A stretch of 64,000 nt of DNA from Pseudoalteromonas amylolytica (GCF_001854605.1 NZ_MKJU01000025.1:744378-808377), one strand, 5' to 3'; positions 27,095-36,496 are shown, counted from the stretch's first letter. Notes: generated by a model from the sequence alone, not told the origin. A program made the numbers and translations.

Positions 27095-28261
27095 TTATAA
27101 GCCGGCTATGTCGTGTCGGTCGTGTGACATTGTGCCACCTTTACTTGCAATACTAAAACAGCTTCTTTGATTGCCTTTTTGATAGTCTAAATGTACCTCT
27201 TGTTGATCGAGTGCGCGATGATGTAGTGCGACCTCACCAATTGCTCCTTTAAAAAGACCTGTATGGTAGGATGATCTACTGCCAATTCTCAAAGGCATAT
27301 CATTGGCAAGAGAACCGCTTCGCTTGGTCGGATCATGAATACAGCTGGGCTGTCCATCTATATAAAAACGAAGTCCGTCGGGGTCATCCCTATCTACTGA
27401 AACTGCGACATGATGCCACTTTCCATCTGAAACGGATGAATTTGAAATATATGTAGTGCAAGCACCATTATCTTGTTCGCAATACCAACTACCAATACCA
27501 TCTGCCAGTTGAAAGCCTAACTTCCCGTCGTCAACAAACATTACATAGCCTTGAACGGTATCCATCTGGTTTTCATATCGCTTATCAATTATTACTCGCT
27601 GATCATATGAGTCGGTTTTTATCCATGCTGTCACAGAAAAGTCGCCAAATGTGATATCAAAATCATCGTTATCAGGCAGCTCTATAAAGTCATCGAAACC
27701 ATCGAGGCAAAATGCGAGGTCCTGTTGTGATCTTGCAAGACGAATTGCATTTTCTTGGTTAAGAGTGATTTTAGGGCTGTTTGCTATGGGAAGGTTAGCA
27801 GTAGATAATGTCCAAAAAGCGGTTCCTACAAACGCAATTGAAATAGTACTAGCCGTGCCTAGCAAACTGTTCTTAAAGCTTATTTTTTTATTTTTCCGAT
27901 ACTTCCAGCGCAGTGGACCATCAACATAGTAACCTTTACCCCGCAAATTTTTAATGTACTCATTCTCAGGTGTTTGCCCAAGTGCTAAACGAAGCATTCG
28001 GATACGTTGTTTAACATTTTCATCACCCGTTACCACATTTTTCCACACTAACGTCTGTAATTGTGCACTGGTAAGTGATTTCGGTGAATGTTCGAGCAGC
28101 ACACATAACAAGCTAAAGGATAGAACAGGAAGGTGTATTTCTTGTGCTTGCTTATAGACCTTTTGCGTATCAAAGCATACAAATATGTCGTATAGCCAGA
28201 CGCCAGTGTATCTTGCTGTAATTGTTTGAAATTGCAATTGTGTACTGCTGGCAATCATCAT
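27095..28261 (-). CDS. ToxR/CadC-like membrane regulator with LamG sensor domain
   Basis: A 388-residue one-component regulator. Residues about 24-115 form an OmpR/ToxR-type winged helix (LTSAQLQTLVWKNVVTGDEN then VKQRIRMLRLAL and IKNLRGKGYYVDGPL). A single transmembrane helix lies near residues 130-150. The periplasmic part (about 180-355) is a laminin-G/concanavalin-like jelly roll: FDDFIELPDNDDFDI, FSVTAWIKTD, GKWHHVAVSVD, LRFYIDGQ, LRIGSRS and FKGAIGEVALHHRAL. LamG-like domains usually bind glycans or proteins, so a carbohydrate or surface ligand may be sensed. It is divergent from the large secreted protein gene, its likely target. I do not know a named regulator of this architecture. 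Confidence 0.8.
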   Translation of the reverse strand: MMIASSTQLQFQTITARYTGVWLYDIFVCFDTQKVYKQAQEIHLPVLSFSLLCVLLEHSPKSLTSAQLQTLVWKNVVTGDENVKQRIRMLRLALGQTPENEYIKNLRGKGYYVDGPLRWKYRKNKKISFKNSLLGTASTISIAFVGTAFWTLSTANLPIANSPKITLNQENAIRLARSQQDLAFCLDGFDDFIELPDNDDFDITFGDFSVTAWIKTDSYDQRVIIDKRYENQMDTVQGYVMFVDDGKLGFQLADGIGSWYCEQDNGACTTYISNSSVSDGKWHHVAVSVDRDDPDGLRFYIDGQPSCIHDPTKRSGSLANDMPLRIGSRSSYHTGLFKGAIGEVALHHRALDQQEVHLDYQKGNQRSCFSIASKGGTMSHDRHDIAGL

Positions 28262-28487
28262 TTACCACTCATATTGTTTTTCCATTTTAGGTAAATTTAT
28301 TTTACGCATTATTTAACCATTTTTTCCATAGTTATAACTAATTTAATTTTTAAATCACCTTATTTTCACCCAATTTCACTGTTATTTACCAACATTGATA
28401 CACAAAATTGAAACCGAACGTCCAGTTTTGGGGCGTGAATATATGGGCTTTATCAAAGCCAGTTATTAATTTTTTCGGGAATAGTTT
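28262..28487. promoter_or_regulatory. Divergent promoter region, LamG regulator and secreted protein
   Basis: This AT-rich 226-bp region contains GTAAA-tttat-TTTAC (28291-28305), a short symmetric element, and two similar direct motifs TTATTTTCACC (near 28360) and TTATTTACC (near 28382) about one double helical turn apart. These are candidate sites for the winged-helix regulator; nothing proves binding. Confidence 0.35.
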
Positions 28488-30671
28488 ATGAAACTGCAAC
28501 AAGTTAGTGGCGTTGCCTTACTCGGGGTCGCTCTGAGTCTTTCCAGTACCAGCACCAGTGCATTGGATAAATTGGTCGCAGCACAGCCAATCAAAGCCAT
28601 TGAAAAGGATGAAAACTACAGTGAAAGTAAGCATCTGAACGGCTGGGGATGGAATCAAAATGCCTCAGCGGATGTACAAAAATTAAAGAATTCTAACTCG
28701 CTAATGACCGTAAATAGTACCACCGATGGCGGTACACAAACATCACCGCCAGCTCAAGTGAACCTGCCACAGGTCACTCAAGCACATCAAGGCTCTAGAT
28801 TTTTTAGGGGCCCAATGTCTAGCATTGATGTATATTGGGATGTTGATTCGACGGAAACAACTGGTGCACATGTTTATCGCGTATTTGCCAATGAAGATGG
28901 CAGAGGGTGGAGGCAAAAAGGTACTACTTATGATCACGATATAGACATTTCCGTGTCAGTGGAGAAAAGTTTAGATGTGGCTGTTCAGCCATGTGTACAA
29001 ACTGACTCTACTACAGAGTGTGGTGAAAAAGTGCCTGCAGGCATGTCTTTTAGGGTGCCAGCTTCAGGAACCATGGGGTGGTCAGGTATTATTGAAACGA
29101 TGGCGCCAAACTTTGGACCCAATGGCCGCGTTACAGAGTTAACGACTTATCTAGGAAAAGCATATGATGCGGTTCGTGAAGGCGTCGCGCCAAACAAAAC
29201 CTGTTTTGCACAAGATGTTGGGGAAAACGCGAAAACTGTTCCTGGCAATGGTGTCGAGCAGGAAATTATACTCGTTGATACAAGGCGGGCAGCGGCATCG
29301 TTTTTAGACATAAAGAATACTTTGAAAGGCTCTGCAACGTTTAGTGGTATCGAATCAAAAGATAACCTATACAAATATAAGCTGTTTAACTATGCAACCA
29401 GCGCATCACACCAAGCAACTTATCTTGGTAAATTTGTCTATTCAGCTAACAAACTTGTCGCGCGTAGTTCATCAGAGCTTCACGTATCACCACAATATCA
29501 AGCTATGTTGATCAATGCTGCCAACGCGGTGGAACCCAGCGATAAGCAGGGCTATAAGGAAAGCTTCAGAACTGAATGCGGTGACCAATACGTTGACTCG
29601 ATTGAGATAGGGAAAGAGATTTACTTCTCGATACGCATGCTCAAAGAAAAGAGCTCTAATTATAAGCTCACTGAGAATAAAGAGGAATTCAAGATAGAAG
29701 TTGAGTCCTTGATGGAGGGCGGTTTCAGTTACCTTGAGAAGCAAGCTTTGCTCGAAAAATACAGTAATTACGTGTTTGAGATTAAATCTACAGCAGCGGG
29801 TGCTAGTTTTGAAGGGAACATTACAAATCACATGTCATTGGGTGGTTTCTTGGATTACCTTGAGAGCTTTTCACAAAGCGGCTCTCCTCATTATACTGTG
29901 ATAGGCATGACAGCTACACACTATCCTACACCTTCCGCCATTACTCATCTACCACTTAGAGAAGTGTTCTTAGATTACTACACGCCGCTGGATAATATCA
30001 GCAAATGGGCATTGTTCCACAATCAAGTAGAAGAACGGTGTGGGATCTATGGACCCCAAGCTGAAGTTGCCACCATATCAGGCACAAAAATCGCTGGGCA
30101 TATTGGAAAGATATTCAACAGTGGGCTTAATCGCTTTCAAAACATGATTTGTGATAATGTGCGAGAAGCGGTTTCTGCTGAATATGCAAATTGCCTAGCA
30201 CAAGGTGAGTGGAAGTCATGCTTAGCTGGGCCAAGAGACAGTCAATGTTATATCAGTGGTGAAGCTTGTCTAGATTATGCCACAGACATCTATTACACCA
30301 TTCCAGTTGAATACAGCAGTTTACTTGAAGAGTATCAAGGTGATTGTCATCAGTTGTCTGGTGAATGCGTTAAAATCGCAAGCACATCTGCTTGTTTAGC
30401 TACACCAGATCAGGTTTTGGACTATCGCGTGAACTATGATGTGTCTCCAACCGATGTCTATGACCGAGTCGCACCGGGCGTCAAAGTGATAGAAACAGAC
30501 CTTTGGTATGTCAGTTCGCTTAACACGGCTTTAAAATGGCGTGGTAGACAAGCGTGCGCGACTTTAGACGCAAGACTTGTCTCTAAAGGCTACCGTAAAA
30601 ATACCTCACGTTACAAAGGTGAACTGACCATCTACGGATTCGATGTTTATCCAAACACCCCTTATCAATAG
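28488..30671 (+). CDS. Large secreted Cys-rich protein, possibly MACPF-like
   Basis: A 727-residue exported protein; the signal peptide ends near STSALDKL (residue 26). The region is free of membrane segments and has about 18 cysteines, clustered in the C-terminal quarter (for example RDSQCYISGEACL, CHQLSGECVKIASTSACLA), suggesting disulfide-stabilised folding outside the cell. Around residue 355-385, ESFRTECGDQYVDSIEIGKE followed by a beta-strand pattern resembles the Y/C-G-T/D-H/Q-Y/F-V signature of MACPF/CDC pore-forming proteins; this is a weak, motif-level resemblance. The rest is unrecognised. GGGA lies 7 bases before the ATG. A Fic gene follows 62 bases downstream and a LamG-sensing regulator is divergent. 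Confidence 0.6.
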   Translation: MKLQQVSGVALLGVALSLSSTSTSALDKLVAAQPIKAIEKDENYSESKHLNGWGWNQNASADVQKLKNSNSLMTVNSTTDGGTQTSPPAQVNLPQVTQAHQGSRFFRGPMSSIDVYWDVDSTETTGAHVYRVFANEDGRGWRQKGTTYDHDIDISVSVEKSLDVAVQPCVQTDSTTECGEKVPAGMSFRVPASGTMGWSGIIETMAPNFGPNGRVTELTTYLGKAYDAVREGVAPNKTCFAQDVGENAKTVPGNGVEQEIILVDTRRAAASFLDIKNTLKGSATFSGIESKDNLYKYKLFNYATSASHQATYLGKFVYSANKLVARSSSELHVSPQYQAMLINAANAVEPSDKQGYKESFRTECGDQYVDSIEIGKEIYFSIRMLKEKSSNYKLTENKEEFKIEVESLMEGGFSYLEKQALLEKYSNYVFEIKSTAAGASFEGNITNHMSLGGFLDYLESFSQSGSPHYTVIGMTATHYPTPSAITHLPLREVFLDYYTPLDNISKWALFHNQVEERCGIYGPQAEVATISGTKIAGHIGKIFNSGLNRFQNMICDNVREAVSAEYANCLAQGEWKSCLAGPRDSQCYISGEACLDYATDIYYTIPVEYSSLLEEYQGDCHQLSGECVKIASTSACLATPDQVLDYRVNYDVSPTDVYDRVAPGVKVIETDLWYVSSLNTALKWRGRQACATLDARLVSKGYRKNTSRYKGELTIYGFDVYPNTPYQ

Positions 30672-30733
30672 TTGTTTATAGAGTAAACGTGCAGACGAAG
30701 TGAAATCTTTGTCTGCACACTATGGAGGATTAT

Positions 30734-31822
30734 ATGGCTAGCTTTGAAACTCTAACGTGGCACACAAATCAACAACCTTATCAATCATATGTTCCAGATA
30801 TGATGCTAGAAAAACCAATTCGGACTTCACAGAGGCTTAGAGATGCGCTGGAACAGTTAAACCGCTTTGCAATCAGCTCGGACCATAAAGCGTTCTTTAA
30901 TAGATATTTATCCGGTAATGTTAGCCTTCGTGAAGGTACAGGCGTAACACACAAGCAACTCGCATTATGTTCGGCAGGTATACCCACAAAAGATTCTATC
31001 GTTCGCCAGTTATGGTCGCAAATGTACAAGTTTCAGTTGGGTTGTGACTATGCAACCAAGCTTTTTGAAGGAAACGGAATGTGGCAAATCCCCACATTGC
31101 TGGAATTGCATTGTTGCTTAGCGCCAGAAGCCCCCAACAGCGGTCAGTTAAGAATGACAACTTGCTGGATCGGCGGAAAATGTCCCACCAAGGCACGGTT
31201 TGTAGCAGCGTCACCACAGCGCTTAGAGTCATTAATGGAAGATTGGTTGTCGTTTGTTAATGAGAAGGCTCAAATAGGGCTAGAAAACATATTATTGGCG
31301 TATGATCAGTTTTTGGTCGTTCACCCATTTTCCGACGGCAATGGTCGGGTTTCAAGAGTATTCATGGAATCGGCTTTGAATCACCTACGACAGGGATACT
31401 GGTTACACCCATTATTCTTTCGACTAGCAAACTCTGCAGCGAACTATATTCATGCTCATAATGCTTACCAAAGAGACGAGCTTGAGCCTTGGCTTGCTTA
31501 TTGGGAAGACGCGTTTGAATGGTTAGTAGAAAAACAAAAACAGATTAAGGAAATATTGCGCCAGTGTGAGCTGCAGGTGGACCGCGCATTGTTGTGTTCT
31601 GAAAAACCGCCATTATGGGACGAGCTAAAAGCTCAATTGTATAAAACACCAATTATAAATATGGAAGTTGCGCATCAGTATACTCAATCCGTTACCTTGA
31701 TGATACAAAGTGGAGTATTGCAAGTGAAACATGTGAGCGAAATGAACAATATGACGGTACTTGAATGCCCAAGTGTGTTTGAGATGTGGCAGAAGTGGGA
31801 AGAGTCTTTACTGGTTAGCTAG
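30734..31822 (+). CDS. Fic-domain protein (AMPylase-type)
   Basis: A 362-residue cytoplasmic Fic protein expected to transfer AMP or a related group from a nucleotide to a target protein. The full active-site motif HPFSDGNGRVSR lies at residues 197-208. Upstream, VSLREGTG (near residue 63) resembles the N-terminal inhibitory helix [S/T]xxxE[G/N] but lacks the canonical Ser/Thr at minus four. The C-terminal part (about 245-350) looks like the winged-helix domain of multidomain Fic proteins. I use ATG 30734, 5 bases after a perfect GGAGG; an ATG at 30722 overlaps that site. It probably shares a transcript with the secreted protein upstream. No antitoxin gene is adjacent. Confidence 0.88.
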   Translation: MASFETLTWHTNQQPYQSYVPDMMLEKPIRTSQRLRDALEQLNRFAISSDHKAFFNRYLSGNVSLREGTGVTHKQLALCSAGIPTKDSIVRQLWSQMYKFQLGCDYATKLFEGNGMWQIPTLLELHCCLAPEAPNSGQLRMTTCWIGGKCPTKARFVAASPQRLESLMEDWLSFVNEKAQIGLENILLAYDQFLVVHPFSDGNGRVSRVFMESALNHLRQGYWLHPLFFRLANSAANYIHAHNAYQRDELEPWLAYWEDAFEWLVEKQKQIKEILRQCELQVDRALLCSEKPPLWDELKAQLYKTPIINMEVAHQYTQSVTLMIQSGVLQVKHVSEMNNMTVLECPSVFEMWQKWEESLLVS

Positions 31823-31852
31823 TGACAAAAAGATGGTATTGAATTTAAACAA

Positions 31853-31878
31853 CAGGACACCATTGAGTTGGTGTCCTG
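31853..31878. terminator. Hairpin between convergent Fic and cytochrome genes
   Basis: Stem CAGGACACC / GGTGTCCTG with an 8-base loop, 31 bases past the Fic stop and 12 bases past the cytochrome stop. T-runs are weak on both sides. Confidence 0.55.
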
Positions 31879-31889
31879 CCATGAAATGT

Positions 31890-33716
31890 TTAAAGAGTTT
31901 TCATATATTCAATAACTTGCCATTTTTGTTCATCGTTTAGGTCAGTACCATAACTGTGACCACGGTTTGAATTTCCTGGCATGATCTTTCCGCCACTTCC
32001 ATTTACTTTAAATTTATTCAGTCCAGCGGTTGTGTCAAAGCCAACGTTGACAGGGTCAAACTCACGACTACCCACCCAGAACTCTGTTACTCGCTGCTCA
32101 GGCTTTTTCATAAGCTCGTACAGATTAGGTACTGAGCCGTTATGCAGGTACGGTGCCGTTGCCCAAATCCCATTCAGTGGACGGCCTTTGTACACGCCAC
32201 CGTCATAAACGCCGTCGACGCAATCTGCTTCTACCTCATCTGCTTTTTCGCCGCGTTTTTTCAGGTGTTGAACCAATAAATTTTCTAACTCTTTAACCAC
32301 ACTTATTTTGTTGCCATTAGCATCGGTGCGTTCAGGAATATTACCCGCTTTTAGTGCAAGCGGGAGGTCTTTGAGTACCAAGCCCACAACGCCATTAACT
32401 GGAATGTCAATTGCGTTATCTACCGCTTGGAATTTAGAACCAATGAGAATGCGCTCTTTTGTACCTTCTAAAAATAGCGTTTTCGCCATATGGCACGATG
32501 CATTGTTGGCGGTGACAGGGTCGGTTCTTAGCTCACTAATTAAGGTTTGGTTTGCGATATAATCCAAGTGCTCTTTATCGCGAGGAATAACTTGGTGGCA
32601 GCTAGCACATTCTTGTTTGTAAAGAATTGCGCCCTTAGCGGCTTTTTCCGTATCAATGGCGGGGAAGTATTCAAGTGGCCACTGAGGAGAGCGCAGTGTT
32701 TTAACCCAAGATTCTAGATTACCCAAACCTATCATGTCGACAGTTGAGCTATAGCGGGCGTGTTTTCCAAATACTCTTTGTATAAATGGGGCTTCTTTAA
32801 TTTCAAGCTCTCCAAATACGCCAACCACTTCACCAATATTTCTCACTAACGGACCAACAATAGGTGTGTTTGGCGCTGAGGCGTTCCACTGTACAACGTC
32901 TGACTGGTGTGTACCCCATAAAAATGGATATGAAACCGGGCCCGTTGGCGCGTTTTTGTTCGTTAAATCGTTTAACGCAAATGCTGTTCCAGCATTTTGA
33001 ATATTACCAAATGCGTCTAGTCGGGCATAGCTGGTAAAATCTTGTGGGTAGTCTTTGGGTAGCGCATTGACTGCTTGGCGCTGTGCCGTTTGCAAAGCAA
33101 TTTCTTGCAACCGTTGCTTGAGGTCGTTTTTGGTTGTTGCATTGTAACCTGAGCCCAATACATTACGTGCAAAGCGTTCGAACTTGGCTTCTTCATTTAG
33201 TGTTTTGTTTAAAGCTGCTACGAGTCTGTCGAAAAACAACACGAAGTTTGCCAAAGTAGGGGCACCATCAACTAAAATTTTGGTGCCTTTATAGTCAATC
33301 TGATTGGTGTGACACGCCGCACAGGTCATGCCAACCCAATTTTCACCAGTGGTTTGATTACTGTGCCGTGCAAAACCAATAGGAAGACCTCCAGGGTTTT
33401 TTTCACTGGCTTTACTTGGTAAGTAACGCAAGGATTCCATATGTTCTGAGTGTCGGAATAACTGTGTGCTGTCAGCTTGTTCAAGCCAAACAAACCAAGT
33501 ATATGGGATGATCTGTGAGCCTTGGTTGGTAAACCAGAAGTTTTCACTTATTTCCTGACTCCAACCTTGATCTAGCCAGGTGCGGTCAGGGACTTGCCCT
33601 TGCTCTGGGGTGACCTGGATTGGATCGGGTGGGGCAGTGTGACGGTTAGTTGTACAGCCGATGGTGGTTAAAAGTCCCACGACACTCAGTGCCGCGGCGA
33701 AATGCAACTTGCTCAT
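31890..33716 (-). CDS. Di-haem cytochrome c lipoprotein, peroxidase/RoxA-like
   Basis: A 608-residue exported c-type cytochrome. The signal has lipobox TIGC near residue 21. Two haem-binding motifs are visible, CAACH (near residue 133) and CASCH (near 369). A separate SCHM near residue 405 lacks the CxxCH form. NGIWATAPYLHNGSVPNLYEL near residue 525 is the signature of the di-haem peroxidase/MauG/RoxA superfamily, and YTWFVWLEQAD near the N-terminus occurs in its large members. It may act as a peroxidase or oxygenase on an unknown substrate. It lies between a convergent Fic gene and the His-rich TonB receptor, the latter on the same strand 135 bases upstream. Confidence 0.82.
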   Translation of the reverse strand: MSKLHFAAALSVVGLLTTIGCTTNRHTAPPDPIQVTPEQGQVPDRTWLDQGWSQEISENFWFTNQGSQIIPYTWFVWLEQADSTQLFRHSEHMESLRYLPSKASEKNPGGLPIGFARHSNQTTGENWVGMTCAACHTNQIDYKGTKILVDGAPTLANFVLFFDRLVAALNKTLNEEAKFERFARNVLGSGYNATTKNDLKQRLQEIALQTAQRQAVNALPKDYPQDFTSYARLDAFGNIQNAGTAFALNDLTNKNAPTGPVSYPFLWGTHQSDVVQWNASAPNTPIVGPLVRNIGEVVGVFGELEIKEAPFIQRVFGKHARYSSTVDMIGLGNLESWVKTLRSPQWPLEYFPAIDTEKAAKGAILYKQECASCHQVIPRDKEHLDYIANQTLISELRTDPVTANNASCHMAKTLFLEGTKERILIGSKFQAVDNAIDIPVNGVVGLVLKDLPLALKAGNIPERTDANGNKISVVKELENLLVQHLKKRGEKADEVEADCVDGVYDGGVYKGRPLNGIWATAPYLHNGSVPNLYELMKKPEQRVTEFWVGSREFDPVNVGFDTTAGLNKFKVNGSGGKIMPGNSNRGHSYGTDLNDEQKWQVIEYMKTL

Positions 33717-33851
33717 TATATTTTCCTTGCAACAGTGGATTGTAAAATAATAGTTATATTTTGTTACAGTTGCTATTACACAGAATTACAAGCAAAAAAA
33801 ATGTAATGTTGACTGGCACATACAGCGTGACAGTCAACATTACATGGAGCG

Positions 33852-36338
33852 TTAGAAGTAAGCGCGAATACCTAATTTTACGTTTCTACCAGGTAATGGA
33901 GCTTGTTCTTTGATAAATGAACTGTGTACAAAACCAAGTTCATCTGTGAGGTTGTCCAGGTTCAAATAGCCTACAAAGTCGATGCCACTGTGACTGAAAT
34001 CATATTGCACACTGGCGTCGACAATAGTGTAACCAGAAGTTGTCGTTTCGTATGCGGTGATGTCATCTTGCTTGGCATAACGTGTTACTGTCATGTTGGT
34101 TTTGAAGCCATCATAATCAAACTCGTATTTCACGCCTAGTTTGTCACTTGGGATACGTGGTAGCGGGTTACCATTTTTAAGCTTGGCGCTGAGCTTGTCA
34201 GCAAATACCTTAACGCGGTTTTTGTCATTGATGTTGTAATGAGCATCTAATTCTATGCCATAAAGCTCGGCATCATTACTTCTAAACTGGAATACGGGTA
34301 AAGCGTTTTCATGTTCGTGATCTGCAACTTCAATACCGTGTGCCTCGCTAAAAATAAGGCCAGTGCTTTGTTGGTAATAGTAGTTATCAATGTCGTTGTA
34401 AAATACATTAATGGTATAACCAAAATCGCCAATAAAGCGGCGTAAGCTTAAGTCAATATTGGTCGCAGTCTCTTGCTTGATATCTTCAGGTTCAAAGTGA
34501 ACCTCGCCATCTTCGATATGATAGCCAAGTCCTAACTCATAGGTGCCAGTGGCAATATGAATACCATTCGCTAGTAGCTCTGCGGTTAAAGGCGCGCGTT
34601 CAGAGCGTGAAACATTAACAGCTACATTGTGGCCGTCCTGAAAGTGATAAACGCCACCCACAGAGGCACTGATATTTGTGATATCAAGCTGATAGTCAAT
34701 TTCGGTCATGGCGTGAACATCTTCATCATGATCATCGTGATGCTCTTCATCATGGCTATCATGTTCGTGGTGTTCAGCTTCAATGATATGGCTAGATAAT
34801 TGGTAGTCTTCTATACGCGCGCCTAGCTCTAGTGTGAAATCCCCAAAGGTGCGCTCTTCAAGCAAATAGACGGCGTGAGATTTTGTAGTTGTTGCAGGCG
34901 TAAATGCTTCTTCACCTTGTGCGGCGTAGTCGCTGTCACTGTAGTGATAGCCTAGAATGCCGTGCCATTGTCCAAACTTGTGCTCTACATTTGCGCGTAA
35001 TTCGCTGGACTTATTGCTGAAGGTTGTACCAACTTCACCACCTTCAATTTCACTGTGCGTATAATCGGTATAACCAGCTCGAACACTGATAGCTTCAATC
35101 CATTGGTCGTGCAGTGCGTAGTTAAAAAGTGCCTGCCATCTATCTTGTTTTACACGAGCAAATACATTCTCATCGTCATGTTCATCATGACCCTCGTCGA
35201 CGTTCATGTCGTGGTCATCTTCTGCATGTGCTTCTTCGTGGTCATGTTCTTCATGATGAGCATGGCTGTGCCCAGGGATCCCATAATCTGTATCGATGCG
35301 ACCGAAAGAAAGGCCGACAGTGACATGTTCATTGATATAGCTGGTGCCAAAATTAACTTGTTGAGAGTCAATAAAGGTGTTTTCTACACGGTTTGCAAGT
35401 TCAGCGTGTTCATCGTGAGACTCTTGTGCATGGTCGGCGTGATCTTCATGTTCGTCGTGCTCGCCGTGTTCTTCATGCTCCTCTGAAGGTAGCTCAAAAG
35501 AAGGTGTTTCATAGTCGCCTCCTTTACGTTTTACACCATCAAAATGGAAATTAAAGCCATCTTTACCGGTCTCTAATAACGCAGCATAGGTATTCGTGTT
35601 AGAAACGCTATCATGACTGTACTCTGCAGCGCCATTAAGTGATTCAATCACATCACTGGGGATGCGATTATCAACTACGTTTACTACGCCACCAATGGCA
35701 CCAGAACCATAAAGCAAGGTTGCAGGTCCACGTAATACTTCGATTTGTTGCGCTGATAAGCTGTCATTGGTATTGGCGTGATCGGGTCCGACACGCGATG
35801 CATCACTACTATCTAAGCCATTTTGGGTGATTTTCACACGAGGGCCATCTAGGCCACGAATGATTGGGCTTGAAGATACAGGGCCAAAATAACTAGCATT
35901 GATGCCGGGAATACCTTTTAACGTTTCACCTAGTGTTGGTTTAGCAGCATTTTTTAGCTCATCGCCCCCAAGGACCGATACCGGTGAGGCCATTTCTACG
36001 TTATTTTTGTGCAGGGCAGACGCAAACACTACGATGCTTTCTACCGCACTTGGCTTAAGCTGCACGGTAACAAAGCCGTTGTCTTCAGTGATGTTTATAC
36101 GTTCATCAATATAGTTATTTTTGGTTACATGTAGCTGAGAATCAGCATCAACGGCAATTGTAAATTGGCCGTTTTTGTCGCTGGTTACAGATTGAGTTTT
36201 ACCATGTAAATGAACTTTAGCACCACTGACAGGTTGGTTGTTGTGATCTACAACTTTACCTTTTACATCACCTGCAATTGCATAGGTTGAAAACAAAGCG
36301 GAAACAATGGCACTACTTATTAGGGACTGCTTAATCAT
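33852..36338 (-). CDS. TonB-dependent receptor with His-rich loops, zinc-type
   Basis: An 828-residue outer-membrane receptor. A signal peptide (about 1-22) is followed by a carboxypeptidase-regulatory-like beta-sandwich (about 24-95, VKGKVVDHNNQPVSGAKVHL), a plug with RGLDGPRVKI and LRGPATLLYGSGAIGGVVNVVDN, then a barrel ending in RAYF. Three predicted loops are packed with His, Asp and Glu (about residues 285-315, 360-400 and 530-560, for example HEEHGEHDEHEDHADHAQES). Such loops are known from zinc receptors like ZnuD. Two Zur-type operators lie 39 and 77 bases upstream. Zinc import under zinc starvation is the likely role. Confidence 0.92.
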   Translation of the reverse strand: MIKQSLISSAIVSALFSTYAIAGDVKGKVVDHNNQPVSGAKVHLHGKTQSVTSDKNGQFTIAVDADSQLHVTKNNYIDERINITEDNGFVTVQLKPSAVESIVVFASALHKNNVEMASPVSVLGGDELKNAAKPTLGETLKGIPGINASYFGPVSSSPIIRGLDGPRVKITQNGLDSSDASRVGPDHANTNDSLSAQQIEVLRGPATLLYGSGAIGGVVNVVDNRIPSDVIESLNGAAEYSHDSVSNTNTYAALLETGKDGFNFHFDGVKRKGGDYETPSFELPSEEHEEHGEHDEHEDHADHAQESHDEHAELANRVENTFIDSQQVNFGTSYINEHVTVGLSFGRIDTDYGIPGHSHAHHEEHDHEEAHAEDDHDMNVDEGHDEHDDENVFARVKQDRWQALFNYALHDQWIEAISVRAGYTDYTHSEIEGGEVGTTFSNKSSELRANVEHKFGQWHGILGYHYSDSDYAAQGEEAFTPATTTKSHAVYLLEERTFGDFTLELGARIEDYQLSSHIIEAEHHEHDSHDEEHHDDHDEDVHAMTEIDYQLDITNISASVGGVYHFQDGHNVAVNVSRSERAPLTAELLANGIHIATGTYELGLGYHIEDGEVHFEPEDIKQETATNIDLSLRRFIGDFGYTINVFYNDIDNYYYQQSTGLIFSEAHGIEVADHEHENALPVFQFRSNDAELYGIELDAHYNINDKNRVKVFADKLSAKLKNGNPLPRIPSDKLGVKYEFDYDGFKTNMTVTRYAKQDDITAYETTTSGYTIVDASVQYDFSHSGIDFVGYLNLDNLTDELGFVHSSFIKEQAPLPGRNVKLGIRAYF

Positions 36339-36376
36339 GATCTTCGACTTGTATTAGAATGTGAATGTTTAGCGTT

Positions 36377-36389
36377 GTTATAATATAAC
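36377..36389. promoter_or_regulatory. Zur box 1
   Basis: GTTATAATATAAC, a perfect 13-bp palindrome equal to the core of gammaproteobacterial Zur boxes, 39 bases before the zinc-type receptor start. Confidence 0.8.
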
Positions 36390-36414
36390 ACCGCAATTAT
36401 TTAGATTCAATAAT

Positions 36415-36427
36415 GTTATATTATAGC
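36415..36427. promoter_or_regulatory. Zur box 2
   Basis: GTTATATTATAGC differs from the perfect palindrome at one outer position. It starts 38 bases from box 1, so the pair could bind two Zur dimers. It also lies 70 bases before the YaeQ-family gene on the other strand. Confidence 0.6.
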
Positions 36428-36496
36428 TTTCAAATTTATTGCGATTGTGATCATAACTCCTATAGTTAGAGTGAATGAAGGACTAGGGTACCGATT

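Noticed and set aside
35055..35486. 143-codon plus-strand frame rich in Val, Phe and Met
   Set aside because: It is the antisense shadow of His/Asp/Glu-rich codons in the zinc-type TonB receptor.
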